Shown here: positions 8,013 to 16,488 of the stretch, piece by piece | Numbering within the stretch: position 1 is the stretch's first letter | How the letters are laid out: every line of letters begins with the position of its first letter | Assembly (NCBI RefSeq): GCF_029335485.1 | Contig: NZ_JARJLM010000681.1 | Span: 1 to 38,957 of the forward strand | Length of the DNA stretch: 38,957 bases | Reading direction: 5' to 3' | DNA from: Cupriavidus basilensis | GTDB lineage: Bacteria; Pseudomonadota; Gammaproteobacteria; Burkholderiales; Burkholderiaceae | Notes under the pieces: generated by a model | The model's database searches: none | Told to the model about the DNA's origin: nothing | Seen by the model: the letters and a program-made list of their open reading frames with translations, nothing else | Program-made: the position numbers and the translations under genes

Positions 8013-11000
8013 ATGACTTCATCGCGATCCTCATGGTTGGCTCTCCCGAGTGCCCGCCGGCACAAGCTGACGGGATGGTGCGCTTCGATAGCGCTGTTCT
8101 GGCTGGCGCTGGCCAGCGGCCCGGCGCGGGCGGAGCCTGGCGAGGAGCCATTGAGCGATCGCTCGGCCATCGAATACTTGTGCGACGTGCATGAGGACAT
8201 GGCGTGCTTCAAGATCGGTGGCGCCTGGGGCTTCATGGACAAGTTCGGCAAGTTGGCCGGAGAGCCGCGTTTTGCCAATGCGGGTGACTTTTCGGAAGGC
8301 TTGGCGGCTGTCGAGTTGGGGGAGCGTTGGGGCTTTGTCGACAAGACCAGTGAACTGGTGATTCCTCCCAGCTTCGACTATGTCAATGGTTTCGCCACCG
8401 GCCTGGCCGCCGCCAAGGAGGAGGAGGACGGCAGTTGGGGCTACATCGACCGCCATGGCCAATGGGTAATCGCCCCGGCCTACGAGCAAGCCGGGCCCTT
8501 TCAGGGTGAGACGGCCATGGTCAGCGAGCGTGGACAGGGCTATCTGCTGATCGATCGACGCGGACAGGTGGTCAAGCGTTTCGAGGCCGGCCTGGAGATC
8601 GACGTAGCCCCGGACGCCCGGGGGCTCTACCACGCCAGGCGCCAAGGCGCCCGCTGGCTCTGGCATCGCGATGACGGGCTGTTCCCGGCGCCCGAGGCCA
8701 TGAAGTCCTTATACGATGCAGGCGAAGGCCTCCTTTCTACGGTACTGCGTGAGCAGAACGGCCGCGATGCGCTCTGGGGAACGATGGACATCCAGGGGCG
8801 CTGGACGGTGCCCGCGCGCTTCGCATCGATCGGGCTATTTCAAGAGGGCCTGGCCATCGCACAGACGGCCGAACCGGCGGGCGGGGATGCCGAGGGCGAC
8901 AGCCTGTCCGGACGTAGCGTTGGGCTGATTGACCGGCAGGGCCGGTTCGTACTCCCCCCGAAGTACGAGCGGATAACGCGGCAGGCCTGGGGCGGCTACC
9001 AGGCCACCTATGCGGGAAAGGCTGGCAGCGACATCATTGGCCGAGACGGACGAGTATTGTTGCCCGCGGCCACTTGCCCAAGCCTGCGCGAGGTGTCGGT
9101 CGCATTGTCGGTAGAGACGGCGCAATGGAGTGTCGTGGCGGGTTGCGAGCGGAGCTGGGCATTCCATGCCCGGACGGGCATGGTTCGCAGCCATATCTCC
9201 GCACCCGGTGCCTATGCCTCCGGCACCCATCTCATGCTGATCGGGCGGGCCACCGAGGGTACGCAAGTGCGGCTGCAATTCGACATCTTCGACACGACGG
9301 GCCGCCGGGTGGTGTCAAGCGAAGACCGTGCATTGCAAGGCGATCAGGCGTTGATGGTAGGGGATACGGTGAGCCTCGTGCCTTCCGGCGAGGCCGCCAC
9401 GGAGCGCAGTCACCTGGATCTGCTGCCTCTGGCCGTGGTGGTACGGTGGGGCATAGGGAGGGAAAAGACGCAGATCATCACCCGGGACGGCCAACTCGTT
9501 TTCAATCCCGAATGGGGCTACGGCGAAATGAGCCACTTTGTCTCCAGCTACCCCGGCGGCCCTGGCGGCAAGCCGCTCGAGGGACCGTTGGTGATGTCCA
9601 CCCGCGAACCGCCCGATGAGCCGTTTGTGATGTCCTTCTCGGGTGACGACCCCTCCGCGCGTCGCCGTTGGGGCGCCATCGACGGGCGCGGCCAGTGGGT
9701 CGTCCAGCCACAGTACTACGACTACTTGAACCCTTTTCAGGATGGCGCCGCGCTTGCCTCGAACGGCATGCACCCGATGGTGGTGGAGCGCGATGGCAAG
9801 AGCCATGTGTTGCCCAGGGATGTGCAGCGAATCACGCGCGTGAGCCAGGATGCTTTCATTGGTTCTCCCGGCAATCCCGATGACCCGCTTGTTCGCCTGG
9901 ATCTGGCGACCGGGCAAATAACCCGGATCACCTTCCCCGGCAAGGTGGACCTCAAGGATTTCCACGAAGGCCTGGTCAGCGCCAGTGACCCGGACGGCTT
10001 GCGTTGGGGTCTGCTGGACGACAAGGGCGAGTGGGCCGTGCCGCCGCGTTTCGACAGCCGCCTCGATCCGGTCCTGGACGCGAACGGCCGTCTGGTCGGT
10101 TGGCGAAGCGCAGTCAGGTTCCACGACGGCGACATCTCTGGCCGTCTGTTCGGCTGGCTGGACGCGAAAGGCCGGGAGCTGCTGGTACCCGGCTACAGCG
10201 ACATTGAGTACGATGCCAAGCACGGCATGTTGCAGTTGACCATGGATGAAAAGTTCAAGGGGCTGATGGCGCCGGATGGCCAGGTGCTGCTTGCAGTGCA
10301 GTACGAAGACATTGAGCAGTTAGGAAAGATCTTCGTGGAACAGTTAGTAAATATCTTCGTGGTGAAAGAGCCTGCGCAGTACGGCCTCCTCGATGCCCGG
10401 GGAGAGTGGTCGGCGCCGCTGGCGACGCTGGCGCGGCCACGGAGGCGTGACCTGCCCTATGAGCAGACGCGTTCCGGTGCGGAGCGTGTGCTGATCGACC
10501 TCCAGGGGCGGCGCTCCACGGCGAGTGCGCCGCTGCCGCTTGCCATCGCGCACGGCGATCCGTCGCAATGGTGGTGGTCAAGCACCGAGTACACGCGCTC
10601 GGAGGGTGTAGTCACCGTGTTCTACGGCTTCGACTTCAAGGAACGCGTGCGCCTTCCCGGGCGATTGCCTTCGACCAGCGGTTTCTCCGAGGACATCATC
10701 GCTTTCACGCCCAGCCGTGCTCGGGGGAAGAACGCTGTCGCCCTGGCTGACCGGTCTGGCAAGGTGCTGGGCCAATATCCCTACCAGGAAATCGGGCGCA
10801 TGAGCGAAGGCTATGCCGCGTTCAGCCAGGTGTCCGCTCGCCATCCGGCGCAACGGCGCAAACGCACGGCTCCGGAAAACGATGCAGAAGACCCGCCCAC
10901 CCGGACGGGCTTTCTGAACCGTCAGGGCAAAGTCGCCATTCCTCCGGTATTCGAGCAGGCGCGACCCTTCGCCCAAGGCCGCGCTGTCGTGGTGGTCAAG

Positions 11001-11141
11001 GACAACATCGGCATGATCGATACGAGCGGCAAGCTGCTGGTGCACAGCGCCTGGCTATGCGGGCGCGAGCCGGTGATTCTCGATGCCGACGGCCGGGTGC
11101 AGTGGCCCGCCGAAGCGGCGAAGCAAAGGAAGTGCCATTAG
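8013..11141 (+). CDS. Large exported WG-repeat protein
   Basis: A 1042-residue protein with an N-terminal signal peptide (hydrophobic residues 22-36, likely cut after ASGPARA at residue 40). The body is built of degenerate WG repeats of about 35-60 residues: strand pairs such as AWGFMDKFGKLAGEPRF (Trp72-Gly73), RWGFVDKTSELVIPPSF (106-107) and SWGYIDRHGQWVIAPAY (142-143), and later RWGAIDGRGQWVVQPQY, RWGLLDDKGEWAVPPRF, TGFLNRQGKVAIPPVF and IGMIDTSGKLL at the C-terminus. Between them, FSEGLAAV-like strands complete each unit (pfam WG_beta_rep type). These form beta-rich scaffolds; no catalytic motif is visible and no membrane anchor follows the signal peptide, so it is probably periplasmic or secreted. 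The ATG at 8013 has only a weak ribosome binding site. A small gene begins 1 nt downstream. Confidence 0.9.
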   Translation: MTSSRSSWLALPSARRHKLTGWCASIALFWLALASGPARAEPGEEPLSDRSAIEYLCDVHEDMACFKIGGAWGFMDKFGKLAGEPRFANAGDFSEGLAAVELGERWGFVDKTSELVIPPSFDYVNGFATGLAAAKEEEDGSWGYIDRHGQWVIAPAYEQAGPFQGETAMVSERGQGYLLIDRRGQVVKRFEAGLEIDVAPDARGLYHARRQGARWLWHRDDGLFPAPEAMKSLYDAGEGLLSTVLREQNGRDALWGTMDIQGRWTVPARFASIGLFQEGLAIAQTAEPAGGDAEGDSLSGRSVGLIDRQGRFVLPPKYERITRQAWGGYQATYAGKAGSDIIGRDGRVLLPAATCPSLREVSVALSVETAQWSVVAGCERSWAFHARTGMVRSHISAPGAYASGTHLMLIGRATEGTQVRLQFDIFDTTGRRVVSSEDRALQGDQALMVGDTVSLVPSGEAATERSHLDLLPLAVVVRWGIGREKTQIITRDGQLVFNPEWGYGEMSHFVSSYPGGPGGKPLEGPLVMSTREPPDEPFVMSFSGDDPSARRRWGAIDGRGQWVVQPQYYDYLNPFQDGAALASNGMHPMVVERDGKSHVLPRDVQRITRVSQDAFIGSPGNPDDPLVRLDLATGQITRITFPGKVDLKDFHEGLVSASDPDGLRWGLLDDKGEWAVPPRFDSRLDPVLDANGRLVGWRSAVRFHDGDISGRLFGWLDAKGRELLVPGYSDIEYDAKHGMLQLTMDEKFKGLMAPDGQVLLAVQYEDIEQLGKIFVEQLVNIFVVKEPAQYGLLDARGEWSAPLATLARPRRRDLPYEQTRSGAERVLIDLQGRRSTASAPLPLAIAHGDPSQWWWSSTEYTRSEGVVTVFYGFDFKERVRLPGRLPSTSGFSEDIIAFTPSRARGKNAVALADRSGKVLGQYPYQEIGRMSEGYAAFSQVSARHPAQRRKRTAPENDAEDPPTRTGFLNRQGKVAIPPVFEQARPFAQGRAVVVVKDNIGMIDTSGKLLVHSAWLCGREPVILDADGRVQWPAEAAKQRKCH

Positions 11142-11142
11142 C

Positions 11143-11619
11143 ATGTTGTTGACGGTACAGAGGAACATGCCGGACGTCGCTTCCCCGCCCAGCAACGTCC
11201 GGTCCGCAAGATGTTTGGCTCATTGCACTCGATTTTGGTGTTGTTATCTGCTTCTGCCCTTTTCTTGCGTTGAATCTGCACCGTCCAAAGAAAATGACGC
11301 ATGTCTATTTCAGTCGACACACCCAACGTATCTATGCCAAGGAAGGGATGTTCATTATCACGTCTACCAGAAGCATCACCGCTTCGTGCGCGAACGCGAC
11401 AAGGTGCTGCGTATCAACGAGATCTGGCGCGACACTCGCGAGAAGGGGCAGCAAGGAACGCTGCTTGCCGCCGAATGTCTTTATCGCAATCGGGCCCGGG
11501 CGATGTATCCCGTGGAAGAAACCCGGCTCCAGGAAGCCAGCGAAACGTTGGTGCCAAACATTGCATTGACCCACGAACCCGATGCCCCGGCTTCTGCCTC
11601 AGAATCCGGCTCGCAGTGA
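11143..11619 (+). CDS. Hypothetical exported protein
   Basis: About 158 residues if started at ATG 11143, two bases after the WG-repeat stop, or 150 residues from ATG 11167, which has the better AGAGGA close upstream. A hydrophobic stretch (FWCCYLLLPFSCVESA) is followed by a mature part beginning SAPSKENDACLFQ, suggesting an exported or membrane-tethered protein. The mature part is charged (HHRFVRERDKVLRINEIWRDTREKG) and rich in Tyr/His around YLCQGRDVHYHVYQ, with two cysteines that could form a disulfide. I do not recognise the family. Tight spacing behind the WG-repeat gene suggests translation coupled to it. Confidence 0.65.
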   Translation: MLLTVQRNMPDVASPPSNVRSARCLAHCTRFWCCYLLLPFSCVESAPSKENDACLFQSTHPTYLCQGRDVHYHVYQKHHRFVRERDKVLRINEIWRDTREKGQQGTLLAAECLYRNRARAMYPVEETRLQEASETLVPNIALTHEPDAPASASESGSQ

Positions 11620-11647
11620 ACCAGACCGATCCTGAAACAATAGCCCC

Positions 11648-12475
11648 ATGTTCTTCTTCCTTTACACCCTTGTCGTTGCAGGCATCGCCGGGCTGTTGAT
11701 CATGGGGAGCGCCTTGATCTTCGAAGCGGGTCTGCCCAGGACCCGCCGCAAGCACTTGCTGTGGGCTACCGCCATCACGGTGCTGCTGGCGCTTGTGATC
11801 CTCGCGCCCGCCGATATGCGGTCATTGTGGCTCGCTTGGGCCGGCCTCTTTTTCATCGGGGCATGCTGTGGCGTGCTAGCCTCGGTGGTGCTCGTCGGCT
11901 TACCTGCTTTGGCTTACGCCGCATCGCGCAACTTGGGCACCGCGATCCGGGTGGTTTTCGGTCTGCTCGCCCTGGCGCTGGCCATCCCGCTCTTGATGTT
12001 CTTCATGGTGGAACTGCCCGAACTACTGATTTCGGCCCTCGGCGTGGACGGTGGGGAATTCTGGCGCCACGCCTACTTTTTCCGCTCCGGCGGCAGCTAC
12101 AACATCCCTCTCCTGACCACCGCAGGCGTCTTCATCGGCGCTGCATTTGGCCCAGTATTGGCAGCGTTCGCCGTCGCCTACCGGGAGCGCCGCCACCCCA
12201 CGAGCGGGAATGCCCCCGTCTGGCGGCGACTCACGCCCGAGGAACACGATGCACAGAGCCAGCTCGAAACCCCGGCCCGCAGCGGCGTCACTTATCGACT
12301 GGATCTCGAAACAGGGCTGCCAACGCACTGGAAAACCGACGACGACCCAATCTGGCGGCGGCTCACGCCCAAGGAACAAGACGCTGCGCGTCGCTGCCTG
12401 CCTGAGCTTCCATCGTCGCTCGCGATGCCACGAGCGAAAGCCAGGAAACGCGCAAAGCGCCCACCGCCCCAATAG
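11648..12475 (+). CDS. Hypothetical multi-spanning membrane protein with duplicated C-terminal motif
   Basis: A 275-residue protein with about six hydrophobic helices (residues 1-25, 36-54, 58-91 probably two, 99-124, 150-177) and a cytosolic, Lys/Arg-rich C-terminal tail. The tail contains the same segment twice: VWRRLTPEEHDA at Trp192 and IWRRLTPKEQDA at Trp236, 44 residues apart and mirrored by a 28-bp DNA repeat. No enzyme signature is visible. It follows the previous gene by 28 nt and may be the third gene of the WG-repeat transcript. The family is unknown to me. Confidence 0.78.
   Translation: MFFFLYTLVVAGIAGLLIMGSALIFEAGLPRTRRKHLLWATAITVLLALVILAPADMRSLWLAWAGLFFIGACCGVLASVVLVGLPALAYAASRNLGTAIRVVFGLLALALAIPLLMFFMVELPELLISALGVDGGEFWRHAYFFRSGGSYNIPLLTTAGVFIGAAFGPVLAAFAVAYRERRHPTSGNAPVWRRLTPEEHDAQSQLETPARSGVTYRLDLETGLPTHWKTDDDPIWRRLTPKEQDAARRCLPELPSSLAMPRAKARKRAKRPPPQ
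12219..12378 (+). repeat. 28-bp direct repeat inside the membrane-protein gene
   Basis: Copies at 12219-12246 and 12351-12378 (period 132 nt) share TCTGGCGGCG and CTCACGCCC with two mismatches, encoding the duplicated WRRLTP segments. The high DNA identity suggests a recent internal duplication or strong constraint on that short peptide. Confidence 0.7.
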
Positions 12476-12541
12476 GGATTCAGGGCTGGGCAGCCTTGCA
12501 CATGGCGAGCTTGAGTTGTAGTCATCGTCTGTGCATCAGAC

Positions 12542-12586
12542 GGTATTGAGACATTTCTTCGGTATTGGAAGAATGAAGACATTTCC
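12542..12586. repeat. Short repeats resembling an insertion-sequence end
   Basis: AGACATTTC occurs at 12549-12557 and 12577-12585, and GGTATTG at 12542-12548 and 12561-12567. Read on the minus strand this gives GAAATGTCT units separated by a GAAGAAT-like spacer, which looks like the multiple terminal repeats of IS21-type elements. No transposase is nearby, so at most this is a relic end. Confidence 0.3.
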
Positions 12587-12631
12587 TAGGCATTTTCAGA
12601 CGTGTCTTATGGACGGCCGCGTCCCCGCAGG

Positions 12632-12775
12632 CCACACTTGCACGATTCCGGCTGGGTGCTGAGGAACGCTTCAGACATCAACGATGCGGGACAGATTGCC
12701 GGCACAGGCAGACTGCATGGTGAGACGCGTGCATTTTTACCGACGCCGCACGTCGAACCGCCCCGCCCGCCATAA
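12632..12775 (+). pseudogene. C-terminal remnant of a HAF-repeat (extracellular repeat) protein
   Basis: The frame reads DSGWVLRNASDINDAGQIAG then TGRLHGETRAFLPTP and ends PPRPP before TAA. The pattern SGW-x-L-x-x-A-x-DIND-x-GQI-x-G-x-G-x-x-x-GETRAFLLTP is the typical last unit of HAF-repeat proteins. No upstream part is present, so it is a fragment, placed right after the insertion-sequence-like repeats. Confidence 0.6.
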
Positions 12776-12886
12776 CTGGCTTGCCGCAGGCTCCTGATGG
12801 GCCACCACGCTAAAAGTGAACCCGATCCCGGTCTTCACGATCCCCGTTCTTCGAACAGAAAAAACCATCGCTTGCACACCTGGACC

Positions 12887-13534
12887 ATGAGCCTTACCCG
12901 CGACAAGACCACGACGCCAGTCCCGGCTGAGACAATGTCAGCCAACGTCGTCATCCGAACCCGTTGGCACCAGGCGGCCGTGTTCGCCGGCCCACTTTCG
13001 CCCTTGGTTCTGTTTCTGGCGATACCCGTCACGAGCACGGGAGGCTTGCTCATGGTGCTGGGCCTGGCGGTGCTTTGCTGCGCCCTGCCGCTGATCCTGG
13101 CCTTCAAGACCTATCCGCCCCTTCGAGAAGTCGCGCGCATCGAGGGCGATCAGCTCACCTTCCAGCACTACGGCAGCATCCCCTTCAGCAGTATCACGGG
13201 CTACAACCTGGATGACTACATCAAACTGGAACGGCAGGGACGCTGGACGTTGTTGCTGCAAGGAGACCGCAAGACCCCCGGGTACGGGGCCTTCTACACC
13301 AGCTTCGCCGCGGCCATGGCGGACTGGCGTGCGCGCCATCCAGGGCAGGTTCCCCTGCAAAGCTATTTTTATGGCTCATGGAAAGCCAGAACGCTCGGCA
13401 TCGCGATACTGGTTGGATGTCTGGTCATGGCGCTTGCCATACTGGCCTTCGGGGTTGCCCGTGAAAAGCTGTACTTTCTCCCGATGTTCGCGATCTTTGC
13501 TTGCCGCCTGATCTTCAGCCGCCGCCATCCTTAA
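12887..13534 (+). CDS. Hypothetical small membrane protein, helix pair plus PH-like strands
   Basis: A 215-residue protein from the ATG at 12887 (MSLTRDKTTT); the open frame extends upstream to 12797 but that part is low-complexity and lacks a ribosome binding site. Two helices sit at about residues 34-75 (AVFAGPLSPLVLFLAIPV and GLLMVLGLAVLCCALPLILAF), followed by a soluble beta-rich section (VARIEGDQLTFQHYGSIPFSSITGY, LERQGRWTLLLQ) like the PH-like domain of small two-helix membrane proteins, then two more helices near the C-terminus (LGIAILVGCLVMALAILAFG and FLPMFAIFACRLIF). No catalytic residues are apparent. It stands alone between remnants. Confidence 0.72.
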   Translation: MSLTRDKTTTPVPAETMSANVVIRTRWHQAAVFAGPLSPLVLFLAIPVTSTGGLLMVLGLAVLCCALPLILAFKTYPPLREVARIEGDQLTFQHYGSIPFSSITGYNLDDYIKLERQGRWTLLLQGDRKTPGYGAFYTSFAAAMADWRARHPGQVPLQSYFYGSWKARTLGIAILVGCLVMALAILAFGVAREKLYFLPMFAIFACRLIFSRRHP

Positions 13535-13710
13535 GCGCCTGACGAGTTGCCCTGGATGCGCTTATTCTGGTTCATCGCAGGAAACCGTGGAGGGTTCCAA
13601 GAATAGAGAACGAGGCCAGGTTTGCTTCGATGCGATGGCCGATAAGCGGATGAACCAGCGAGAACGAGTTCAGGAAGCGAATCTGACTCCGTTCTTGTCA
13701 CAGAGAGAAA

Positions 13711-14535
13711 ATGGCCGTGCGACCTTCCCCTGCAACGGACTCGAAAGAAAGCAAAGCGACGTCTCCATCCGTCGAGCCATTGAACTGGAAGATGCTCTAT
13801 CGGATACCGGTGGTGCTGTTGGTGGTACTTGCGCTAGTCGGGCCTGGGCTGATTGTCGGCTACCTGCCGATGATCGCCAGCGAGACCCTGGGCGCTCAGT
13901 TGGATAGGCCGATGCGCTACGCCCCGTACTCGACCTGGCTCTGGCGAGGTTTGCTGCTGCTGTGCATGACGCACGTGGCGTATGCCGTCTACCGGCTGGC
14001 AAGTTGGCTGGGCAGGAAGACATCACCGGCGCTTTTCCCTGTAGAGATTCTGGTGCCGATATCGCTCTTCGCCTGTTGCGTCGGCTTTCTCAGTGACCAA
14101 CACGTCATCCTGAACGCGATCAATGTCCATGCGGGATTCCGTATAGAAAAGAGTGCGACGCTACTCGAATCGAGTGTGTCGTGTACCACAACATCGGGCA
14201 GGTCTGGCCGCAGGAGCACGACGTGCGACCGACGGACCAGGATCATTGGCCCGGAAGGAAAACTCTACGTTCGCGGCCCCACTGATGACCGCGTCATTGA
14301 AGCGTCGCGTCCGGGAGATCGGCTTCAGTTGACCATCTGCCAGAGCATCTTCGGCACGTCGCTCATGGCGGTCGACCGCATCGACCCCTGGGGCCGGAAG
14401 CCGTCATCGCTCGATCGAAGTGTCGAGGCGGACTCGGCATCGCCGGCAGCGCTGACGTGCAAACAGCGGAAGCCACCACCTTCGCCGTCCGTCATGGATG
14501 CGCTATCTGTCTCTCCGCACAACGCTACGCCCTGA
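13711..14535 (+). CDS. Hypothetical membrane protein with C-terminal soluble domain
   Basis: A 274-residue protein preceded by an AGAGAGAAA stretch. Helices are visible at about residues 29-54 (LYRIPVVLLVVLALVGPGLIVGYL), 75-96 (WLWRGLLLLCMTHVAYAVYRLA) and 109-129 (VEILVPISLFACCVGFLSD). The remaining 140 residues are soluble, with a beta-like section (IIGPEGKLYVRGPTDDRVIEA) and a Ser/Pro-rich tail. I do not recognise the family. It is followed after 6 nt by the DUF2628-like gene, so the two are probably co-transcribed. Confidence 0.7.
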   Translation: MAVRPSPATDSKESKATSPSVEPLNWKMLYRIPVVLLVVLALVGPGLIVGYLPMIASETLGAQLDRPMRYAPYSTWLWRGLLLLCMTHVAYAVYRLASWLGRKTSPALFPVEILVPISLFACCVGFLSDQHVILNAINVHAGFRIEKSATLLESSVSCTTTSGRSGRRSTTCDRRTRIIGPEGKLYVRGPTDDRVIEASRPGDRLQLTICQSIFGTSLMAVDRIDPWGRKPSSLDRSVEADSASPAALTCKQRKPPPSPSVMDALSVSPHNATP

Positions 14536-14541
14536 CTCCCC

Positions 14542-14982
14542 ATGCATGATCATGCCATCCTCAGACATGGAAGCGGTCGGCTTGTCGCCGTTAAAGCGGG
14601 CTGGAGTTGGCCCGCCTTCCGGTACGGGCCGTTCTGGGCGCTATGGCAGCGCCAATGGCGTGCCGTCGGCTACTGCGCGGCCGTGATGCTGGGCTGTGCC
14701 TTGCTCGAGTTGTGCGGCGGCTGGCTCGCTGACCGCGTGAATTTATGGTTCAGCACCGTTGCATTCGTGATGGCCATCGCACTTGGCCTCACCGGCAATC
14801 GCATGCAGCACGCTAGCTACATGCGCCGGGGCTATAGGCAGGTGGCCCGCCTATTTGCGGAGTCAGAGGAAGAAGCGTTGAGCGCGTATCGACAGGCGCA
14901 CCAGGCCAAGAAGCAAAAGCGCGCCAATCGACGGCGCGCGCGGGCAGAACCTGCAGAGGGATCCACACATGCCTCGCCTTGA
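14542..14982 (+). CDS. DUF2628-like membrane protein
   Basis: A 146-residue protein whose opening (RHGSGRLVAVKAGWSWPAF, RYGPFWALWQRQW) is the hallmark of DUF2628 proteins, in which a GWSWPAF-x-x-GPFWAL segment precedes two membrane helices; here these are CAAVMLGCALLELCGGWLAD and LWFSTVAFVMAIALGLTGN. A Lys/Arg-rich cytosolic tail follows. The biochemical role of the family is unknown. Its stop overlaps the start of the next gene by 14 nt, indicating coupled translation. Confidence 0.8.
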   Translation: MHDHAILRHGSGRLVAVKAGWSWPAFRYGPFWALWQRQWRAVGYCAAVMLGCALLELCGGWLADRVNLWFSTVAFVMAIALGLTGNRMQHASYMRRGYRQVARLFAESEEEALSAYRQAHQAKKQKRANRRRARAEPAEGSTHASP

Positions 14983-15748
14983 ACGCCGTCGTGAGTCCCG
15001 CCCCCCTGCGCCAGACCATCGATACCTGAAGCATCCCATCATCATCCGTGAATGGCGCCTGTTCTTCTGGTTCTACGTCCTGGTGGGAGCGCCGATGGCG
15101 ATCGCGACCGCGGTGTTCATCGTCGTCGACGAGGCTAGCCGCCCGCAGCCTGGGTGGGGTTCCTTTCTGGCGCTCATGTTGTTTCTTCTGGTCCCCTTTT
15201 CGGCGTGCGCGCTGCTCCCCGCCCTTCGCAGGCAGCGACGGATCCTGCTGGAGGTGAGACCGGAAGGGATATGGTCGCCGCAAACGGGCGCCGTGCCATG
15301 GGAACGGGTCAGATTCCTGGGCTTCCGGGAGTACTGGCGAAACGCGAGGCATTGGTCCACTTTGCTGGAGCTGTTCGTTTCAAGCGAGTTGATGCCCGAC
15401 GTGATCTTCGATCTCGATGACACCAACATCTACTGGATAGGCAGGTTGAGGCGCCGGCTTCAACGCGTGACCCAGGTCAAGGTCCACAAACTCTCTACCC
15501 GTGGTTATCGGAGCCTTGATGCGCCATGGAAGGCAAACGGAAATACGCACGCGATTGCGGCCGCGTCCAAGGTCAAGGTCAAGGCGAAGGCCCATGATCA
15601 GAGAAAGCGGACGTCAGGCCATAAAAGGGCGGCGCTCGACGAAGCGCGGCTGGGCGCCGGCTCGTCGACACGCAAGGCGATGGACTATCGCACGCCAGCC
15701 GCTGCCGGGAAGCAAAGGCGGACGCGAGGACGGGGCCGGCGTACGTGA
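14969..15748 (+). CDS. Hypothetical two-helix membrane protein with PH-like domain and basic tail
   Basis: A 259-residue protein starting inside the end of the previous gene, with AGAGGGA before the ATG. Two helices (LFFWFYVLVGAPMAIATAVFIV and FLALMLFLLVPFSACALLPAL, about residues 31-85) precede a soluble section (ILLEVRPEGIWSPQTGAVPWERVRF) that has the R-x-x-G-I/L-W-x-W/P-E-x-V pattern of PH-like domains in small bacterial membrane proteins. The last 65 residues are extremely Lys/Arg-rich with a KVKVKAKA run and may be disordered or nucleic-acid- or lipid-binding. The function is unknown. It overlaps in translation with its neighbour, so it belongs to the same unit. Confidence 0.72.
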   Translation: MPRLERRRESRPPAPDHRYLKHPIIIREWRLFFWFYVLVGAPMAIATAVFIVVDEASRPQPGWGSFLALMLFLLVPFSACALLPALRRQRRILLEVRPEGIWSPQTGAVPWERVRFLGFREYWRNARHWSTLLELFVSSELMPDVIFDLDDTNIYWIGRLRRRLQRVTQVKVHKLSTRGYRSLDAPWKANGNTHAIAAASKVKVKAKAHDQRKRTSGHKRAALDEARLGAGSSTRKAMDYRTPAAAGKQRRTRGRGRRT

Positions 15749-15776
15749 CCGCGTGTGGCATACCTTGGTCAGCGGC

Positions 15777-16367
15777 ATGTCCTTCACCCGCGAGGGCTAC
15801 GACTTCCGCTACGCGCCACTGCACTCGCCGCAGGAGGCTCGAACATTGTCATTTGGCCGGTTGGGTGACTGGAACAATGACTATCGTGTGAAATGCTTCC
15901 GCGAGCATACCGGTCTCCTGGGCCTGACGTGGGCAAGCGACCTGCGGGATTGCCCCGAAGGGACGCGAGACGATGTATTTACCTCGCTGCGCCTGGCGCG
16001 TGTCGGTCCGCAGGAGCTAGACGATTTGACGCCCCATTGGTCGTTGCTGCGGAATGTTTCGAATCCCAGCACGTGGGGCACGGTCCAGGGACGTATCGCG
16101 CACGACACCGCTGATGGGATGCTCTCGACGGACAGTGTCGCGTTCGCAGAGAATAGCCGTTTCGCGGCATTCGATGGACTTCGTACCGTTTGGATCGTCG
16201 ATAAGAACAACCGGGCGGTTAGTTACATTCCAACATCCTATAAGCCTTGCATTGATGAGTTCTGCAAGTTGCAGGGTGTCATTGATGAGCGGGACACCTT
16301 GTATATCTGCGCGAAGCATAGAGAAAACCGTCCTTACGATTGCCAGGACACGCGCTTGTCTTCGTAG
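15777..16367 (+). CDS. Hypothetical soluble protein
   Basis: A 196-residue protein from the ATG at 15777 (MSFTREGYDFRYAPLH); in-frame GTG 15753 and TTG 15765 are alternative starts, and none has a strong ribosome binding site. The longer open frame back to 15501 is an out-of-frame reading of the basic tail of the previous gene. The protein is rich in Trp/Arg/Asp with six or more cysteines (for example CFREHTG, DLRDCPEG, KPCIDEFCKLQG, YICAKHRE, YDCQDT), which suggests disulfides, yet no signal peptide is visible unless the start lies upstream. A bulky strand pattern (FDGLRTVWIVDKNNRAVSYI) is reminiscent of immunity-type proteins, but I recognise no family. Confidence 0.62.
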   Translation: MSFTREGYDFRYAPLHSPQEARTLSFGRLGDWNNDYRVKCFREHTGLLGLTWASDLRDCPEGTRDDVFTSLRLARVGPQELDDLTPHWSLLRNVSNPSTWGTVQGRIAHDTADGMLSTDSVAFAENSRFAAFDGLRTVWIVDKNNRAVSYIPTSYKPCIDEFCKLQGVIDERDTLYICAKHRENRPYDCQDTRLSS

Positions 16368-16488
16368 GACACGCCATGTCGCACTCGCCGGGAGGGTCAC
16401 GTCAACGCGAAGCAGGAGCGGCGTCGGATCGACCTCCGACACGGTGAAGGCAAACATCGAGCCAGCCTGTTCCCTGCCAGAGAGCATC

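Noticed and set aside
7501-8151. 216-codon minus-strand ORF across the start of the WG-repeat gene
   Set aside because: No ribosome binding site, low-quality Pro/Ser/Arg composition, and overlap with a well-supported gene.
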